Shown here: positions 23,411 to 36,459 of the stretch, piece by piece | Layout of the letters: each line of letters begins with the position of its first letter | How positions within the stretch are numbered: position 1 is the first letter of the stretch | Source: Hydra vulgaris | Taxonomy: Eukaryota; Cnidaria; Hydrozoa; Anthoathecata; Hydridae | Direction of reading: 5' to 3' | Assembly (NCBI RefSeq): GCF_038396675.1 | Contig: NC_088934.1 | Coordinates: 38,430,001-38,494,000, forward strand | DNA length: 64,000 nucleotides | Made by a program: the position numbers and the translations under genes | The notes under the pieces: model-generated | Seen by the model: only the letters and a program-made list of their open reading frames with translations | Databases searched by the model: none | What the model was told of the DNA's origin: nothing

Positions 23411-25255
23411 GAAAAGACTTTTTTAGTTAGTATTTGAAAAATGCATTTTTATCTTATTAGCAATTTTGTTTGAGACATAAAACCCCAGTTCTCCACCAGA
23501 CCATCTCTTTCAGGTCTCGTTCATTTTTAGACCATCTCTTGTTAGGCTAACTAATTTATTATATAATAAACTATAATAATATAATAGACTAATTTATATT
23601 ATAATAAACTAGACACTTTAATTCAAGAAAACTTTCTTAATCATGTTAAATCTCAGAAAGCGATGTCGCAATTTAAAGTAATAAAGATTTCCTTCTTAAG
23701 TGTTTTTTTCTTATTTATGATTTGCTTCAAAACGACTTCTAGCGTTTACGTGTTATACAGAAAAAGAAATATGATTTTTTTACTTTAAAATATAAAATCA
23801 ACAGAATTAACATATGGCTTGTTAATTAACTTCATTTGAGTTAATTGGAAAATATTTAAAATATATTTAAAATTTTCAGAAAAGCTAGTAATGATATCTT
23901 CTCAAAAAGAGTCAAAGTTAATTTTTAATTTTTAATATAAAAAAAGTCTTTTTATCCAGACTCCTATCCAGTCTCCCATCTAGACTATATAGACTCCGAT
24001 CCAGCTGCGATCCAGACTTGAGATTTTGATTTTCATCAGAATTTTTTAGTTTGAATTTATGTACTTCTTAAAAGTAATTAATAAAATTAAGTTAATTTTT
24101 ATGACTTTCTATATTCCAAATCCAAATAAAAAACAACACTTTTTTCATTAACTTATCCCAATAAATTTTTAAAACAATTTAAGTTTGTGAATAACTAATA
24201 TAGAAAATTTAAACAAGATAAATGCATTAAAGCTAAAAAAAACTACAAAGCATAGATTGTTTTTTATTGTGCTGTATACGAACCATGCAACTACGAAACT
24301 AGGGCATAAATCGATTGTCAATTGGTACTCGTATATAAACCCATATTGTATAATACTGAGCTGCTCATAAAAACTCCAGCTAAATGTCTGCTAACAAACC
24401 GATGCGTTAACAAAAGCCTTTACTTTAACAAAAAATTTTTTGAAAAAGATTAGTCACGGTGTTTAAAATTTTTTTAAACCATCATGATAACTAGAAGCTC
24501 TAACTGACATACACGCTCAACCAACTTCATAATCCGAGACTTAATCACTTTACTTAAACTTGCGTCTATCTTTTAATAAATTTAATTTTCATGTAACCTA
24601 AAAAAAATGAAAATCGAGGCTAGTTGTCTCTGTTTTTACTCTTTCAACCCGTGTAGCCATAACGGCAGATTTTTTTTGTAAATATTAAAGCTAAGTTTTG
24701 AAGAGTATGAATGTAGATAACATCTTTAGGTAAATTTTTGGGGCCCTTTGGATTATGAAAAATAAAAATAAAATTTTTGCCGACAACTTGGTGCAAACTA
24801 TAAAAGCTAAAAAAATACTATTGACTTTGAGTGTTTGTAAAATACCTCAAAAACCTTTCAAATTTTATAGAAACTATTAGAGATTCTACAAAAACTCTAT
24901 TAAATTTTCTATAGACCATTTGTGAAAATTTTATAGAAACTTTATAGAACTATTATAGAGAAAAAATAGTGTTTATTAAAATTTCTTATTGTTAAACTTA
25001 TTAAAGTCCCTGTTACTAGGTGCGGCTGATATTTAATCTCTGTATATTTTTTTCTGTTTCTTCGGTAGCTCTCTGAGTTTTATTTTTATTGCTATCAAAT
25101 TTTAAATCTTCTGTTTTGAAACCTCTCACGGGTTGTACAACTACGCAATGTACGATAATGCTGGTGAACTTTGAAACGCTGGTAAAAGAAATAAACTTTT
25201 GTGTGTTTGCACACTTGAATTAAGAAATCATATAAGATGATGTCGTAATACAAGC
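23411..25255. other. AT-rich sequence with small repeats
   Basis: GACCATCTCTT occurs twice near 23500-23540, and variants of ATCCAGACTC recur at about 23953-24016. At 24845-24975 a diverged copy of the 21587-21870 element is recognisable by repeated TTTTATAGAAAC and TCTATAGACCAT. No gene seen. Confidence 0.45.
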
Positions 25256-25795
25256 AACTTTTAACATTTTGAAAAAGTTTCATTTTTTCGGCGAATTTTT
25301 CAGCAGAAATACAAAATTTCTTTCGAAATTTTGCATTTCTACTGAAAAATTCGCCGCCTTATTAAAAAAATTATGTATTTTTTTTTTGTATTATATATAA
25401 ACCATAAGATCATTTATGCAATGATATCTTAATACGAGTTGCTGATGAAATATAAACCACAATATCACTTATATTCAACAACAACATATTCTACCCAAGT
25501 TCCTCTCTTTTTATCGTCATCAGTAGTGCTGTCATCATTTAATACACTGTTCTCGGCTATCCGTACGACTAAATCTAGTATTTATAAATCATACTTAAAA
25601 AGATAAAAATGAAACTTTTTTAAATAAGTACAGTTTTCGTAAAAGTAAAAAACTTTCTAAATTGTTTGCTCGCTTTAGACTTGTTATTTGACGTATAAAC
25701 AAAATACAGAATTTTTTTTTAAGGCGGCGAATTATTCAGTAGAAATGCAAAATTTCAAACAAGATAGAAACTTTTTCAAAATGTTGAAGGTTATT
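25256..25795. repeat. Nested inverted repeat with a strong hairpin
   Basis: A hairpin with arms of about 31 bp (25291-25321 and 25328-25358; left arm begins CGGCGAATTTTTCAGCAG, two or three mismatches) is followed 370 bp later by a third copy of the same arm at about 25726-25756 (CGGCGAATTATTCAGTAG). The outer sequences AACATTTTGAAAAAGTTTC (25265) and GAAACTTTTTCAAAATGTT (25768) are exact complements, giving a larger foldback of about 540 bp. Confidence 0.82.
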
Positions 25796-27789
25796 TGTTA
25801 ATAGGTTAAAGTCATATGTATCAATATTTTTTATTAACTTTTATATCAACCCTTGTTTACTTTTTCATTTTTTTAAATAATTTTTTTTTTATATACAAAT
25901 GATTCTACGCTGTTCATCTTGTGAATATTTTATGATTTAGTTTACACTTGAAATTGTTTGTGAACAAACTGATTAAATTATTTTCAAGTAAAATGTTTTA
26001 TCTTGCATTCAAACTTATGGTAAATGCATTTCTTATTATTTAATATATTTTAATCTATTTTTTATTAAAAAAATATATACATATTATTTTATTCCAAAAT
26101 GGGTGTTTGCTTTTATATATTCAAAGCTTTTATATATTACGTTAAAAGTTTTTTGTTTTTGGTTCGTTAGTTAAACCCTATTTAATTATATTTTTAGTTA
26201 ATTTTAACATCTTTTGATTTTGTATTTTATGTTACACGGTTTTTATAATTTTATACTATAAGGTTTATATGTATTTTACGGTATCTATTACAGGGCTTAG
26301 TGATAAAGAAACTATAGTCTATATAACTATTTATGTATATATAAAAGGTATATTGTTTCAAGGGAGTTTCAAGGGAGCTATATTTTAAAAATTACTGTTA
26401 TGTTCAAAACTTCCAACAATTAAGGGATGCTAAAATCTTAAAGCGTAATTTTCAGTAAAAATGCAATTTTTATTTTTAATGGAAGACATTAATAAAAAAA
26501 AGATTCTTCCTAGCTATTTTTTAAGATTGCAAATATATCCTTCTGCATTTTATCATTTATAAAACATCATTTATAAAAAGGTTGAACAACAACAACTACT
26601 ACTACAACTATAACAACAAAAAACCAGGTTGTTGTTTGCAACACAGTGACGTTGAGACCAAATAAATTTTAGACGGGGGGGGGGGGAGGAGAAAAATATA
26701 CAATTTTATCCATAACATTTAATAGGGTATTAATAAAACTTTATGGTAATTATTTTCATATATAATACTTAGAATAAAATAAAAATATAATACTTAAAAT
26801 AAGTAATAATAGTTAATAAATAAATAATAACACAATAAAATAAATAGTTAAATAAAAATTAGAATTAAAAATATATTTAAATTTAAAAATAATTTTATTC
26901 CATTTTTATTTTATTACATAAAAATTTTATGTTTTATTAGCATCATTTTACTTATATTTGAAAAAAAAGTTTTTACAGTTAAAGATGTGAAGCGTGTTTG
27001 CTTTGTAAAATGGGGTGGTAATCCCATTTTAAAAACACCAGTTATTTATAATTAGTATTAGTTGCTCATTACTACTATTTATAATATCTTCTTTAGGTAA
27101 CTTTTCAATTTGTTTGTAATCTCAGATGTGAACAAGGTAATATAATGAAAAAGTGTATTTTATTTTAGTTTTTTTTTTCTTGTTAATTTGTTTAAAAAAC
27201 CCAGCAATCAATTATGCAATTGTTTTACAATGAAGGATGCATAATTTTAATAAAGACTTATATAAAAGAATATTTAACGCAAATACAATTTCTTTTTTTT
27301 TTAAAATTCTTTATTTGTTTAATTTTAATAACTTTAAAGACAAAGGTTTAAAAAATATATTTCTATCATTTAACTCCTCATTAAGTAAAATTTATTTGAT
27401 TTTTTAACAGTTGCTACGTAACTTATCTTACAGCTTTTACAACAAACTTTAAAATTCAATTTTAAAATTCAATATTAGCATAAAAAATCTGCACATCTAA
27501 AAAACTTTCACATAGCTTCAGTATCTTTTAATTAAATTTATGTAAAAAATTACACTTCAATTGTTACGCTTTAATTAAATTTAGAAATTAAACTTTAACA
27601 TCTTGCACTTATGAATAGTTTTTTTATAGAAAATTTTTACTTCCTCAATCTTACTATGTTAACTTTTTGCTTATAACATTTTCGTATAGATTTATACAAA
27701 AATATTTCGTATAGACTTATATAAAAATATACCAACCCAAGCTTATAAGAGTTGCTTTTTATAAGAATGAGGCAAGTTGAAACAGTTAA
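25796..27789. other. AT-rich sequence, no gene seen
   Basis: Includes a G-run at about 26675-26688 and long A/T-rich stretches. No coding or element ends recognised. Confidence 0.4.
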
Positions 27790-28040
27790 GTTATTTAATT
27801 TCCTTGAAAATTTTGGGGGTATCTTCAAACCATTTCATAAGAAAAACCTGAAAATTTGAGCCCATAATTCAAAGCGGTCTAAAAGTTACTACGATTTTAA
27901 GTTTCATAAAACGTTGACTTTTCAAAGTTTTCTATGTTTCGATGTAGCAATTTCATGCAGTTAAAAAAGTTGTTTGAAATGAGAGGATGTGCTGAGTTTT
28001 TATAAACAAATATAATATCAAGTTTCATTCATTATAAATA
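27790..28040. repeat. Dispersed repeat, copy 1
   Basis: About 230 bp match, in opposite orientation, the segment at 34985-35215: for example GAGAGGATGTGCTGAG here and CTCAGCATATCCTCTC there, and GAGCCCATAATTCAAAGCGG here against the complement of CCGCTTTAAATTATGGGCTC there. Divergence is moderate. Non-coding. Confidence 0.8.
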
Positions 28041-29449
28041 AATCAGTAAAAAAAAAAAAAAAATTACCTCACTATACCTGACATTGCATTTAGCTCTCCT
28101 TAATCCTGATTATAAATTAAAATTATAATGTGCTATCTCCTTTTTATCCGATCAAAAGTTATTTACGTCAAAATGGTAGACGCGGAAGTTTTTATCACAG
28201 AAAAACAACAAAACTTCAAAGGTAAATCGTGTTTTTATTACAGAAAAACATCAAAACTTTAAAGGTAAAACATGCACCTTAAACTTGGACGCAGAATGTG
28301 AGAAAGCAACTAAGACAATCTGATCTGCCGTATAAAAATAGAAAGGGAGAAAATGTTTCATTCAAGACTGTAACCAAAAAAAAAAGATTAAAATTCTTAT
28401 ATGAATATACACAACAACTAAATACACACAAAATATCAGTGATGAAAAATTAACACGTATATTTGTTGACTATTGGTCTATGGACAGCATGCAAAAACTG
28501 AACTGAACAACTTTAAGAAGAAACTTCATCAAACCATCAATGAAATATTCATTTTCCCATCGCCTTATGTTAGTTTTTGATATGTTACCCAAAAATCAGA
28601 GTAATTTAACAAAAGTTTTGAACCAGGGAATTCTAGTATACAAAAGGTTGACATTATCAATAGTCAAATTGATAGAGCACTCGCTGTTGAAATATTTAGT
28701 CTCCTTGGTGTAATAAGAGCAGTTCCTGCTCTTCAAAAAATGTATTTATTTTCTGTCTAAAATTGGATTTCAAACATTTTTCAGCTATTGCAGGCTATTT
28801 GAATTTTAAGATTGTTTCCTAAATCCAGATAAAGCATCTGTAAATATTGCATTTTATAAGAGTGTTTTAAAGTAGTTTATTTTATTGTCAAAATAATAAT
28901 GTTTTATATGTTATGTTGTTAAATAGGCTTTTTACTGAAATGTTATATTTTTAATGGACTAACCAGAAGTACTGGTTAACTAATTATTCTTTAAGATATC
29001 TTTTTATTGTGCAAGGTATTTTAGATGTTGCGCAATGCATTTTAGATGTTATGTTTTTAGAACTTATAACTAAAGTTTTATTTTGTTGTGAAGATCTTGG
29101 TACATACTTATCTTCTCTGTAGAGTTAAGTTTAAAAAAAAGACAAAATAGCGTGTTTATATTATTTTATTTTTTATTTTTTTAAATTAAAAGACTTCAAT
29201 GGGTGGTTTTGCTTAAACGAAAATATCTTTACTATAAAATAACTTTGGACAGAAAAAAAAAACTGCTGTTAGAATCGGTAGCTATTTAATAAATCAAATT
29301 TTTCAATTTTGGTTGGTCTATGGTAGTTGTTTAACATTTGAAATTAGTTTCTTTGAGAACCCTGAATTTAAATATCTTACTTATTTTAGCTATAAAATAG
29401 TAAATATATTATTTAAATTAAATTATTTAATACCTTAAAAAAAGAAAAT
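28041..29449. other. AT-rich sequence with possible coding scraps
   Basis: A 35-bp direct repeat around TTTTATCACAGAAAAACAAC and TTTTATTACAGAAAAACATC occurs at about 28190 and 28230. A short plus-strand frame near 28600-28760 reads QIDRALAVEIFSLLGV and stops; too short to assign, perhaps an old element. Confidence 0.35.
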
Positions 29450-29540
29450 AATAACCAGTGCCGCCTAGAGGGAGGGGGTGGGGGCGAAAGGGACAGTTTG
29501 TCCTTTTTTGCCGGCGGCAGAAATCCAAGGGGCGCCAAAT
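29450..29540 (+). mobile_element. Possible terminal fragment of a hAT-like element
   Basis: GC-rich island in AT-rich DNA: CAGTGCCGCCTAGAGGGAGG, a G-run, then GCCGGCGGCAG and AAGGGGCGCC. It resembles the end at 6291. The 83-codon frame over it is an artefact. Confidence 0.35.
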
Positions 29541-29591
29541 GTTAATTTTTTTATTAGTGTTCATATTATTATTATATTTATATTACCGTTT

Positions 29592-29596
<5 letters not shown>

Positions 29597-29653
<57 letters not shown>

Positions 29654-29663
29654 ATATATATAA
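29597..29663. repeat. (AT)n microsatellite
   Basis: About 65 bp of pure AT dinucleotide with one phase shift. Confidence 0.93.
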
Positions 29664-30044
29664 TGGTAAGCTATTTTTTATGATACAATTCATGAAAAAT
29701 CCTATATAGTGGTTACTTATAATTCAACATCTAAGTTGTGAAAAGCGTAAGAACATTATTGGACGTTTCGCGTTTTTTGATTTCTGTAAATTTACAAATA
29801 TTCTTAATTAATTACTATCAAAATGCATAATAATTAATATCATTTATGAATATGTTAGGTGGTTTTTTAATGATATTTTTTATGCGATATTTGTGGATTG
29901 TTATGTAATATAAATTTACATTTATATTTCAATATTAATTGTACATAATTGTATATAATTGTACAGAGTTTGAATTGAAGTGATAGAAGAGTTTGATTCA
30001 GAGTCGAAAGAAGATAAAACAATTATTTGATAACATGACTGAAC

Positions 30045-30780
30045 ATGATAATGTTGATTATACAAAATGCTGTTGATTTTTGGTTCATGAGAGGAACATT
30101 TAAGATCAAGACGAACTGGATTATTTAAATGGGACGAGTTAACACATGTGTTTGCTGATGGTTTTATCAAAAAACATGCAATTGAGACGCGAATACATGT
30201 AGAACTAAGTAATAAACAAGTTATATGTGCTTTTCACAAACAGAAGTATGGCAGATACTGGTATGTACCATAGCAATGCTTACATCCACCCCATGAAGCT
30301 CCTCCGACAAATAAGAGAAAAAGCAAACAAAAAGATCTCCGAAAAGCAACAAGAGACCAGTATGAAAATATTAATAAATGTATTCCTAGTTTTTTTCCAG
30401 TATCTGATTAGCTGTGCAGTATTCACAGAGACAGCATATTTCTAAATCATGACCAAATAGAGAATGGCCCTTGATTTGAGAATGATTCTTGATTTGATAT
30501 TAAAGGCATCAACTTCTACAATCAACTACCATAAGAGAAAGTTCCATGAAGCTGTAGATAACTTCAAAAAAATCTATTCTGAAAAGGTAGGACCAGGACA
30601 AGGAGGCTAATTTTTGGAGATTATGGAAGATTCAACGCAACCATTATTAGTTATTCCAAATGATTTGATATGCTACATGAAGCTTATTAAAACACTGAAA
30701 CATTCAGCCAAAAAGTACTTATTATATCCGCAATACCACCACTACAAAATCATTCAAAAGAATATCTCATAAAAACTTTA
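30045..30780 (+). pseudogene. Degenerate coding remnant of unknown element
   Basis: On the plus strand, broken frames give protein-like stretches: EEHLRSRRTGLFKWDELTHV, SNKQVICAFHKQKYGRYWYV and, after frameshifts, YHKRKFHEAVDNFKKIY, EKVGPGQGG and FLEIMEDSTQPLLVIPNDL. Composition is protein-like but stops and shifts interrupt it. I do not recognise the family; in this setting an old transposon protein is the likeliest reading. Confidence 0.35.
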
Positions 30781-30890
30781 AAATGTAACAAGTAGACTAT
30801 TTAATTTTACAGCACTTGATTTTTTATTTTTTTATTATTGAAAAAATAGGTAAGTTTTTTTTTTAACTGCACAATCGATTTGGACAGGAA

Positions 30891-31118
30891 GTGATAGTAG
30901 TGTAGTAGTAGAGCACTCGCTTCATAAGCGAGAGGTTCCAAGTTCAATTCCCACCACGTCACTGGTAGTACCGCACTCAACTTGTTTCTCCGCGCAGCGG
31001 CCTTGTTGGTCAAGCTTCGTGTTTCGGAGTTATAGGGTTGAGAGAGGGTTATAACCACAATTAGCCTTCTCATCTGTTGTGGCCTTCTCAGCCTTAGGGA
31101 GGTGAATTACAAAAAAAT
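30891..31118 (+). mobile_element. tRNA-derived SINE (type I), uninterrupted copy
   Basis: Same family as 5530-6140. Head with A box TGTAGTAGTAGAGCACTCGC and B box AAGTTCAATTCCCACC, body containing TTTCGGAGTTATAGGGTTGA and GGCCTTCTCAGCC, A-rich tail. The anticodon arm CGCTTCATAAGCG would read CAT. It is not a functional tRNA because the acceptor stem does not pair. Confidence 0.85.
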
Positions 31119-33959
31119 TGTATTGCAAACTAATGCATAATTGTATAGTTATTCTTGTTGGTATAATAGTTAGTGGATAGAGGGAGTTTTAACACTGTTG
31201 TTTTTGAAGAGTTTTTTGAAAACTTTATAAGCATTTATAAGCATGTCAAAATTTAGCAATAGTAAAAAATAAACAACATAAATCCCGTATAAAAGTTGTC
31301 TATACTTTATTATAAATAGTTTGGCAGGTAATTTATGCAAAAAAGTTGTATAGAATTCAAACTTAAATGCCAAAAGAAGTGATTAAGATAAATCTTTACA
31401 TTACTTTACATTCTGTTGTTGTTTGAACAACTTTAAACACAACAGGTTTTTAGCATTTTAATTATCAATTCTTAACAACTTCTTGGTTCTTTTATATCCA
31501 CTTCTTCGCGTGATCTCTTTTGTAATCACTTCTTCACGTGATACAATCTTTCTTAATGTTTTAATAAGCAATTCTTCATGTGAGACAATCTTTCTTAACT
31601 CTTTTATAACCTCTTTTTTCGTGATACAATCTTTCTATCTCACATACAGCTAACTTTACCACTTTCTTGCATAACCTAACTGAACAACAGCCTATTGCAA
31701 ATCAATTTTTAATTCCAAAAAAAAAACTATGCCGTAATAATGCATGATGTAAATATTAGTACATATTTCTTCACTGGAATAAAAATTACATCATTTTTTT
31801 GGCACATCTTCATAATGAGTTTCTTATATTTTATTTATATCTTATATTTTCTATATATTAATTATCAAAAGTTGTTTAATGATTTTCTCTTATTCTCTGC
31901 AATATTATCACCTCATTTAACATGATTGCCGATGCAATTGTTTTCGTTTGATGTCAGAGCAACTTAATGGATAGATGCACATAACAACCATACTTTTTTC
32001 AGATCAAAGACTAATTTTAATAAAAGTTGACTCTAAAATTTTTGTATACCATTATAAAGACATTCCAACCTTTTTTTAAAAAAATCTTGAAATTTAATGT
32101 AAAAAAAACTCGAGATTTATAAAAAACCTGGAGAATCATAAAACCTAAAACAAAAAAGTACTTTTTCTTAGTTTATATTTTGTTATAAAAAGGTTTTAAA
32201 AAAAATATTTTAGTTTTGACACTATAACATTTGTTCTCCTTTTGCAATAATCATATCTCATAATCATAACTCCTTAATAATTTACAATTTAAAATGTAAT
32301 TTCTAATACAAGAAAAAGTAAAACTAGTAAATATAATTTTTAACAGGTAGAACTAAGTCATTTAAATACCAAGTTTGACTGAATATGTTTTATGAGTATG
32401 TTTTTATCTGTTACTCTAATGTATAATGTATATTTGGCATTACAGCTATTTAATCCTTAGCAACATGCTGCACTTCAATCAACATATCTTTCACACAATA
32501 TTGCACAACATGCTGTAAAAATATCATTTAAATGATAGCAAATAATTATTGAGATAGCAACTCGCGTAATCAAAAATGGAGATTTAAATATTGGTAAAAG
32601 TTTATATGTATACCAAATATAAAATCCTTTATTATCAATCAAATCAAGGATATCTGTATTCAACATTTCTCAACACTTAAAAATTTACCTTGAGAATTTT
32701 TAATCAACCCTGAGGCCGTGAGATTTGTAATTTAACGATGAGACTCTGGACAAAAGCTGAAGAGTTGGAAAGTTTGGATTTTACTTTATATTATTGCATT
32801 AAATGTATATGAAAGTTACATAAATACTACATATTTTTGATGTACTTTTGATTTGAGGTTTTATGTTATAAGTAGTTTTTTTTTTCAAAGAAATATCCAC
32901 AAAAAAGATACTAAATATTATTTTTTTACTGATGAAGAATGATTATCAAGGATAAATAGCAAGACTAGGTACCATTCATCTTCTTATAGTCTGAAGTTAA
33001 CTTATAACTCGAAAATTTGTAGAATTTGTTTAATAGTAGACATCAAGGTTATTAGACATGCTTATAAAAACAAAATTACTTGGATTGCATTTAAATTTTG
33101 TGTTCTTCTAAATTATAGTATCAAGATAACTATTTAATAACATAAAAAATACCTTAAAATAGTTTAGTTACTTAAATATGTTCCTACGCATACTGCACCT
33201 TTTTTTGTCTTAGTTTCTAATCCATTGTCTTTTTTAAAAATATTAAAGAAAATGTAAATAAATTTTTTTTTAAGTTAAAAACGATCAACTATTTCAATAC
33301 TGTGATATAAATATTATAATATCATATTTATCAAATACTTTATCATTACACAGTAAAATTTCTTATACATATTTAAAAAATATTAAAAAAATAATAATAA
33401 TAAAAAAATAACGATAATGGAATGACACTATGGCAATACTTTAATTGCGGTAAAGGTAAAACAATTCAGTTTTCAGGATTAGAATTCGTTTCTGGTTTAA
33501 CAGAGATAGGACCTTTTGATGGTGGACAAATTTTTAAAAATTGAAAAGAATTGCAAAGGTAGGTGTCTTAACACTGGTGTCTACTGCAGTGAGTCGTCGT
33601 GTCTTATGTTTTTTGATACTAAAATTGACCTTTGAAAACAATCAGAATAAAAACGCATACAACACCCAAAATCAAACATACATCAATGGATTCAATTTTA
33701 TTACATCACGCTGATTTGCTTATTTGTTCGTCCAACTCCAAATCTCTCAAAGGAATTGATGCCGAAGCGATAGTTACTAAAAGTAAATTTAAATTTTAGT
33801 GCAATACTGATGTTACAGGATAGGCTATACCTATACGTAAGCATACAAGATTTACAACCCAGCTGAAAAATTTTTTATATGAAGAGTTTATAGCTGGAGA
33901 AGTAACAGGACATAAAACAACACCAGAAAAAGTTCTCTTTAAAACGAAGATAATGAAAG
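31119..33959. other. AT-rich sequence, no convincing gene
   Basis: Three diverged copies of CACTTCTTCGCGTGAT / CACTTCTTCACGTGATACAA / TTCTTCATGTGAGACAATCT lie at about 31498-31640, a degenerate repeat of about 60 bp. Protein-like scraps occur near 33440-33790 (FSGLEFVSGLTEIGPFDGG) but are broken. Confidence 0.4.
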
Positions 33960-34585
33960 ATAAAAAAAGGTGTCAAATCATTTAGTCCGACTCAAATTAG
34001 TCAACAGTCGACCTTAGTCGACAACAAATTCTTTCTTTAGCAGAATGCTCAACAAATACCAGCAAGGTTTGTTTAAAAAACCTGAAAAAGTTGAAGCTAT
34101 TGAGAACTTTACAGAAGAATTAGTAGAAAACGTATTTGCAAATGACATTAAAAATATAGTTAGCGAGATTATACCTAATGTCAAGAAACTAAATAATGTA
34201 AACGTTCCGCAGTTTGTTATTGTAGCAAGGAGTTTCGAAAATCAAACAAATCACTCTTTTAGCCAAATAACAACAATACTAGATGATGATGATGTGTGTA
34301 TCAACCTCATGGTTAAATCATAACCATGAGGTTGTTAAATTATATATGGATAAAACTTTTTATTGGCCATACCCCAAACAAGAATTTATTGAAGACAGGT
34401 GTAACATCCACAAGATACTAAATATTCCTGAGCAAGGACTTATGGAACATTTTGTTTTTAGCAAAGATGACATAAAAATAATAAACAAATGCTGTAGAGA
34501 ACAAACTAATACTTTTTATTATAGATTCATTTGTAGATTTCATTGTGTTTTTATAGTTGTTTTTTACTGTCAAAAGTCGTTTTGA
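33960..34585 (+). pseudogene. Unrecognised protein fragment broken by a palindrome
   Basis: A 92-codon frame (34045-34323) ends shortly after DDDDVCINLMVKS; a second frame (34283-34585) continues HEVVKLYMDKTFYWPYPKQE and then a long tail. Together they resemble the C-terminal region of cnidarian transposon-encoded proteins (an acidic turn, a WP motif and a short closing strand), but this is a weak impression. The break coincides with the perfect hairpin at 34302-34334, which shifts the frame by duplicating an inverted piece. Best treated as a dead element of unknown type. Confidence 0.4.
34302..34334. repeat. Perfect 14-bp hairpin inside a coding remnant
   Basis: Arms CAACCTCATGGTTA and TAACCATGAGGTTG around AATCA. 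Confidence 0.88.
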
Positions 34586-34984
34586 ATTAAAGATATATTC
34601 ATTTAAGTCTTTTAATTTATTGAAAGTATATGGGAGTATAAATCGTTTTCAAAAAACTATAATTCAATAGCTTGTTGGCACATTGATCTTTTGCTTTTCA
34701 AAGTAAGCCTAAATTTTATCGCTTTTAAAGCAGGTGAGGTTTTCAGATATGATTTTAAGACCTACATTGACTTTTAAATCAGTTCGACTGTATTTGCAGT
34801 AAAAAAAACAGTTTTTCTTTCTTAAAAATTTATAATATACTAATATAAGTTTCGATTAGCCAGAGACTTGGTACTCAAAAGTACAGAATTTGCGTTATTG
34901 AACGCTCCTGAGGTAGTTTGGGTAACGTACGAAAAGTATGTTTCAGATATTTTAAAAACTCAATTTGTTTCCTTAATGTATGAA

Positions 34985-35215
34985 ACTTGATATTATATTC
35001 GTTTATAAAAACTCAGCATATCCTCTCATTTCAAACAACTTTTTTAACTGCATGAAGTTGCTACATCGAAACATGGAAATCTTTGAAAAATGAGTGAATG
35101 TTTTATGAAACTTTAAATCGTAGTAACCTTTGAACCGCTTTAAATTATGGGCTCAAATTTTAGATTTTTCCTACGAAACGATTTGAAGATGTCCCTGAAA
35201 TTTTCAAGAAAATCC
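34985..35215. repeat. Dispersed repeat, copy 2 (inverted)
   Basis: Opposite-orientation relative of 27790-28040, about 7 kb away. No coding frame and no terminal repeats found. Confidence 0.8.
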
Positions 35216-35331
35216 AATTACTCGATTTTTTAATTTTTTTTATTTTTGTTGCCAACAAAAAAACAAGATTTCAAAACTAAATCAGACAGCAACAACAATA
35301 AACAACAAAAAAAAACAACAGAAAAAGTATA

Positions 35332-36264
35332 TAGGGGAGACCGGGGCTAGTTGGCCGCAGGGGTAAGTTGACGAACTGCGTTTATCTTTAGAGCCATTCA
35401 TCAGAAAGTGACAAAAACTACTCAGAAACTTTCTTATTGACCATTTCATCATTCACTGTAGTATTGTCAGGGTTCGTGCATGCGCATGGGAGATATTGAG
35501 ATTTATGCGTTTTTTGGACAAAAACGTAACTTTTAGAACATCGCTTCCTTTTTACTTTACAAAGAAAATATTTAGTCGTATGAAAAAAAAATTATTGTAA
35601 AAGTTCCAGTCACAATTGGTTTACTATATTCAGTCAGACTTTTTTTTCAAAGCTGCCGTTTTTCAGGATCTATAGACTGTTTATTAAAAAAAAAGCTTTC
35701 GGGGTAAGTTGACAAATTTTTCACGGGGTTAGTTGGCTCATTTACTATGGAAAAAAATATTTATTTTTATAAAATTATTTTTTTTTATTTTTTTTATTTT
35801 TAACAATATTGAAAATATTTATTCTAACAAAAAAATTAAAAAAAAATTTTGTTTAGTTTTTTTTTCCACAGATAAAAGGTGGGTTACTGTTTGGCTTTTA
35901 TACGGACTAATATTTGGTACCAGCTAAAAGTAATATTAAATTTTGGGATAAAATTGTTGCAAAAATTAATTTTAAAAAAATTTCTATTAATTTTGCACTT
36001 AATAGTGCATTAATAATCATTTTTATAGTTTGCGCCAACTTACCCCGTGGTGGGGTAAGTTGGCGCAAACTATAAATTTTTTTATTTTTTTTTGAGGGTC
36101 CAGAAAGGCCCCAAGAATTTTTTTTTTTAAATGAATGCAAATTTTATAAGATACCCTAATCCATACTCTTTAAGACTACACTTTAATATTTTAAAAAAAA
36201 TGTACTGTTAGGGCTACAGAACTCATAGAGTAAAAGCCGAGCCAACTAGCCCCGGTCTCCCCTA
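35332..36264. mobile_element. Non-autonomous element with TAGGGGAGACCGGGG ends
   Basis: Left TAGGGGAGACCGGGGCTAGT and the right-end complement are identical for at least 24 bp (to TTGGC). Inside, GGGGTAAGTTG-type motifs recur at about 35360, 35701, 35725, and an inverted pair GCGCCAACTTACCCC / GGGGTAAGTTGGCGC sits at 36031-36070 with its flanking TATAGTTT. No transposase; about 930 bp. The superfamily cannot be named from sequence alone because no clear target duplication was found. Confidence 0.85.
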
Positions 36265-36459
36265 CAGCAGGCTCCAAAATTATTTATAACTTTTTAACTT
36301 TTACGAAGATTTGACTGGTATTTTTTACTTTTAACCAATTTTGATCACATAAAAGTACCATTTCAACCATAAAAGTGGTTTAGGTTACTGTAAAATAGCT
36401 CAAAAGTATAAAAAAAGTAAAGCTAGTGTACAATCAATAATTAAAAAAATATATATAAA

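Noticed and set aside
30891..30960. A tRNA-Met gene (CAT anticodon)
   Set aside because: Same SINE family; the 3' acceptor strand is missing and the copy ends in an A-rich tail.
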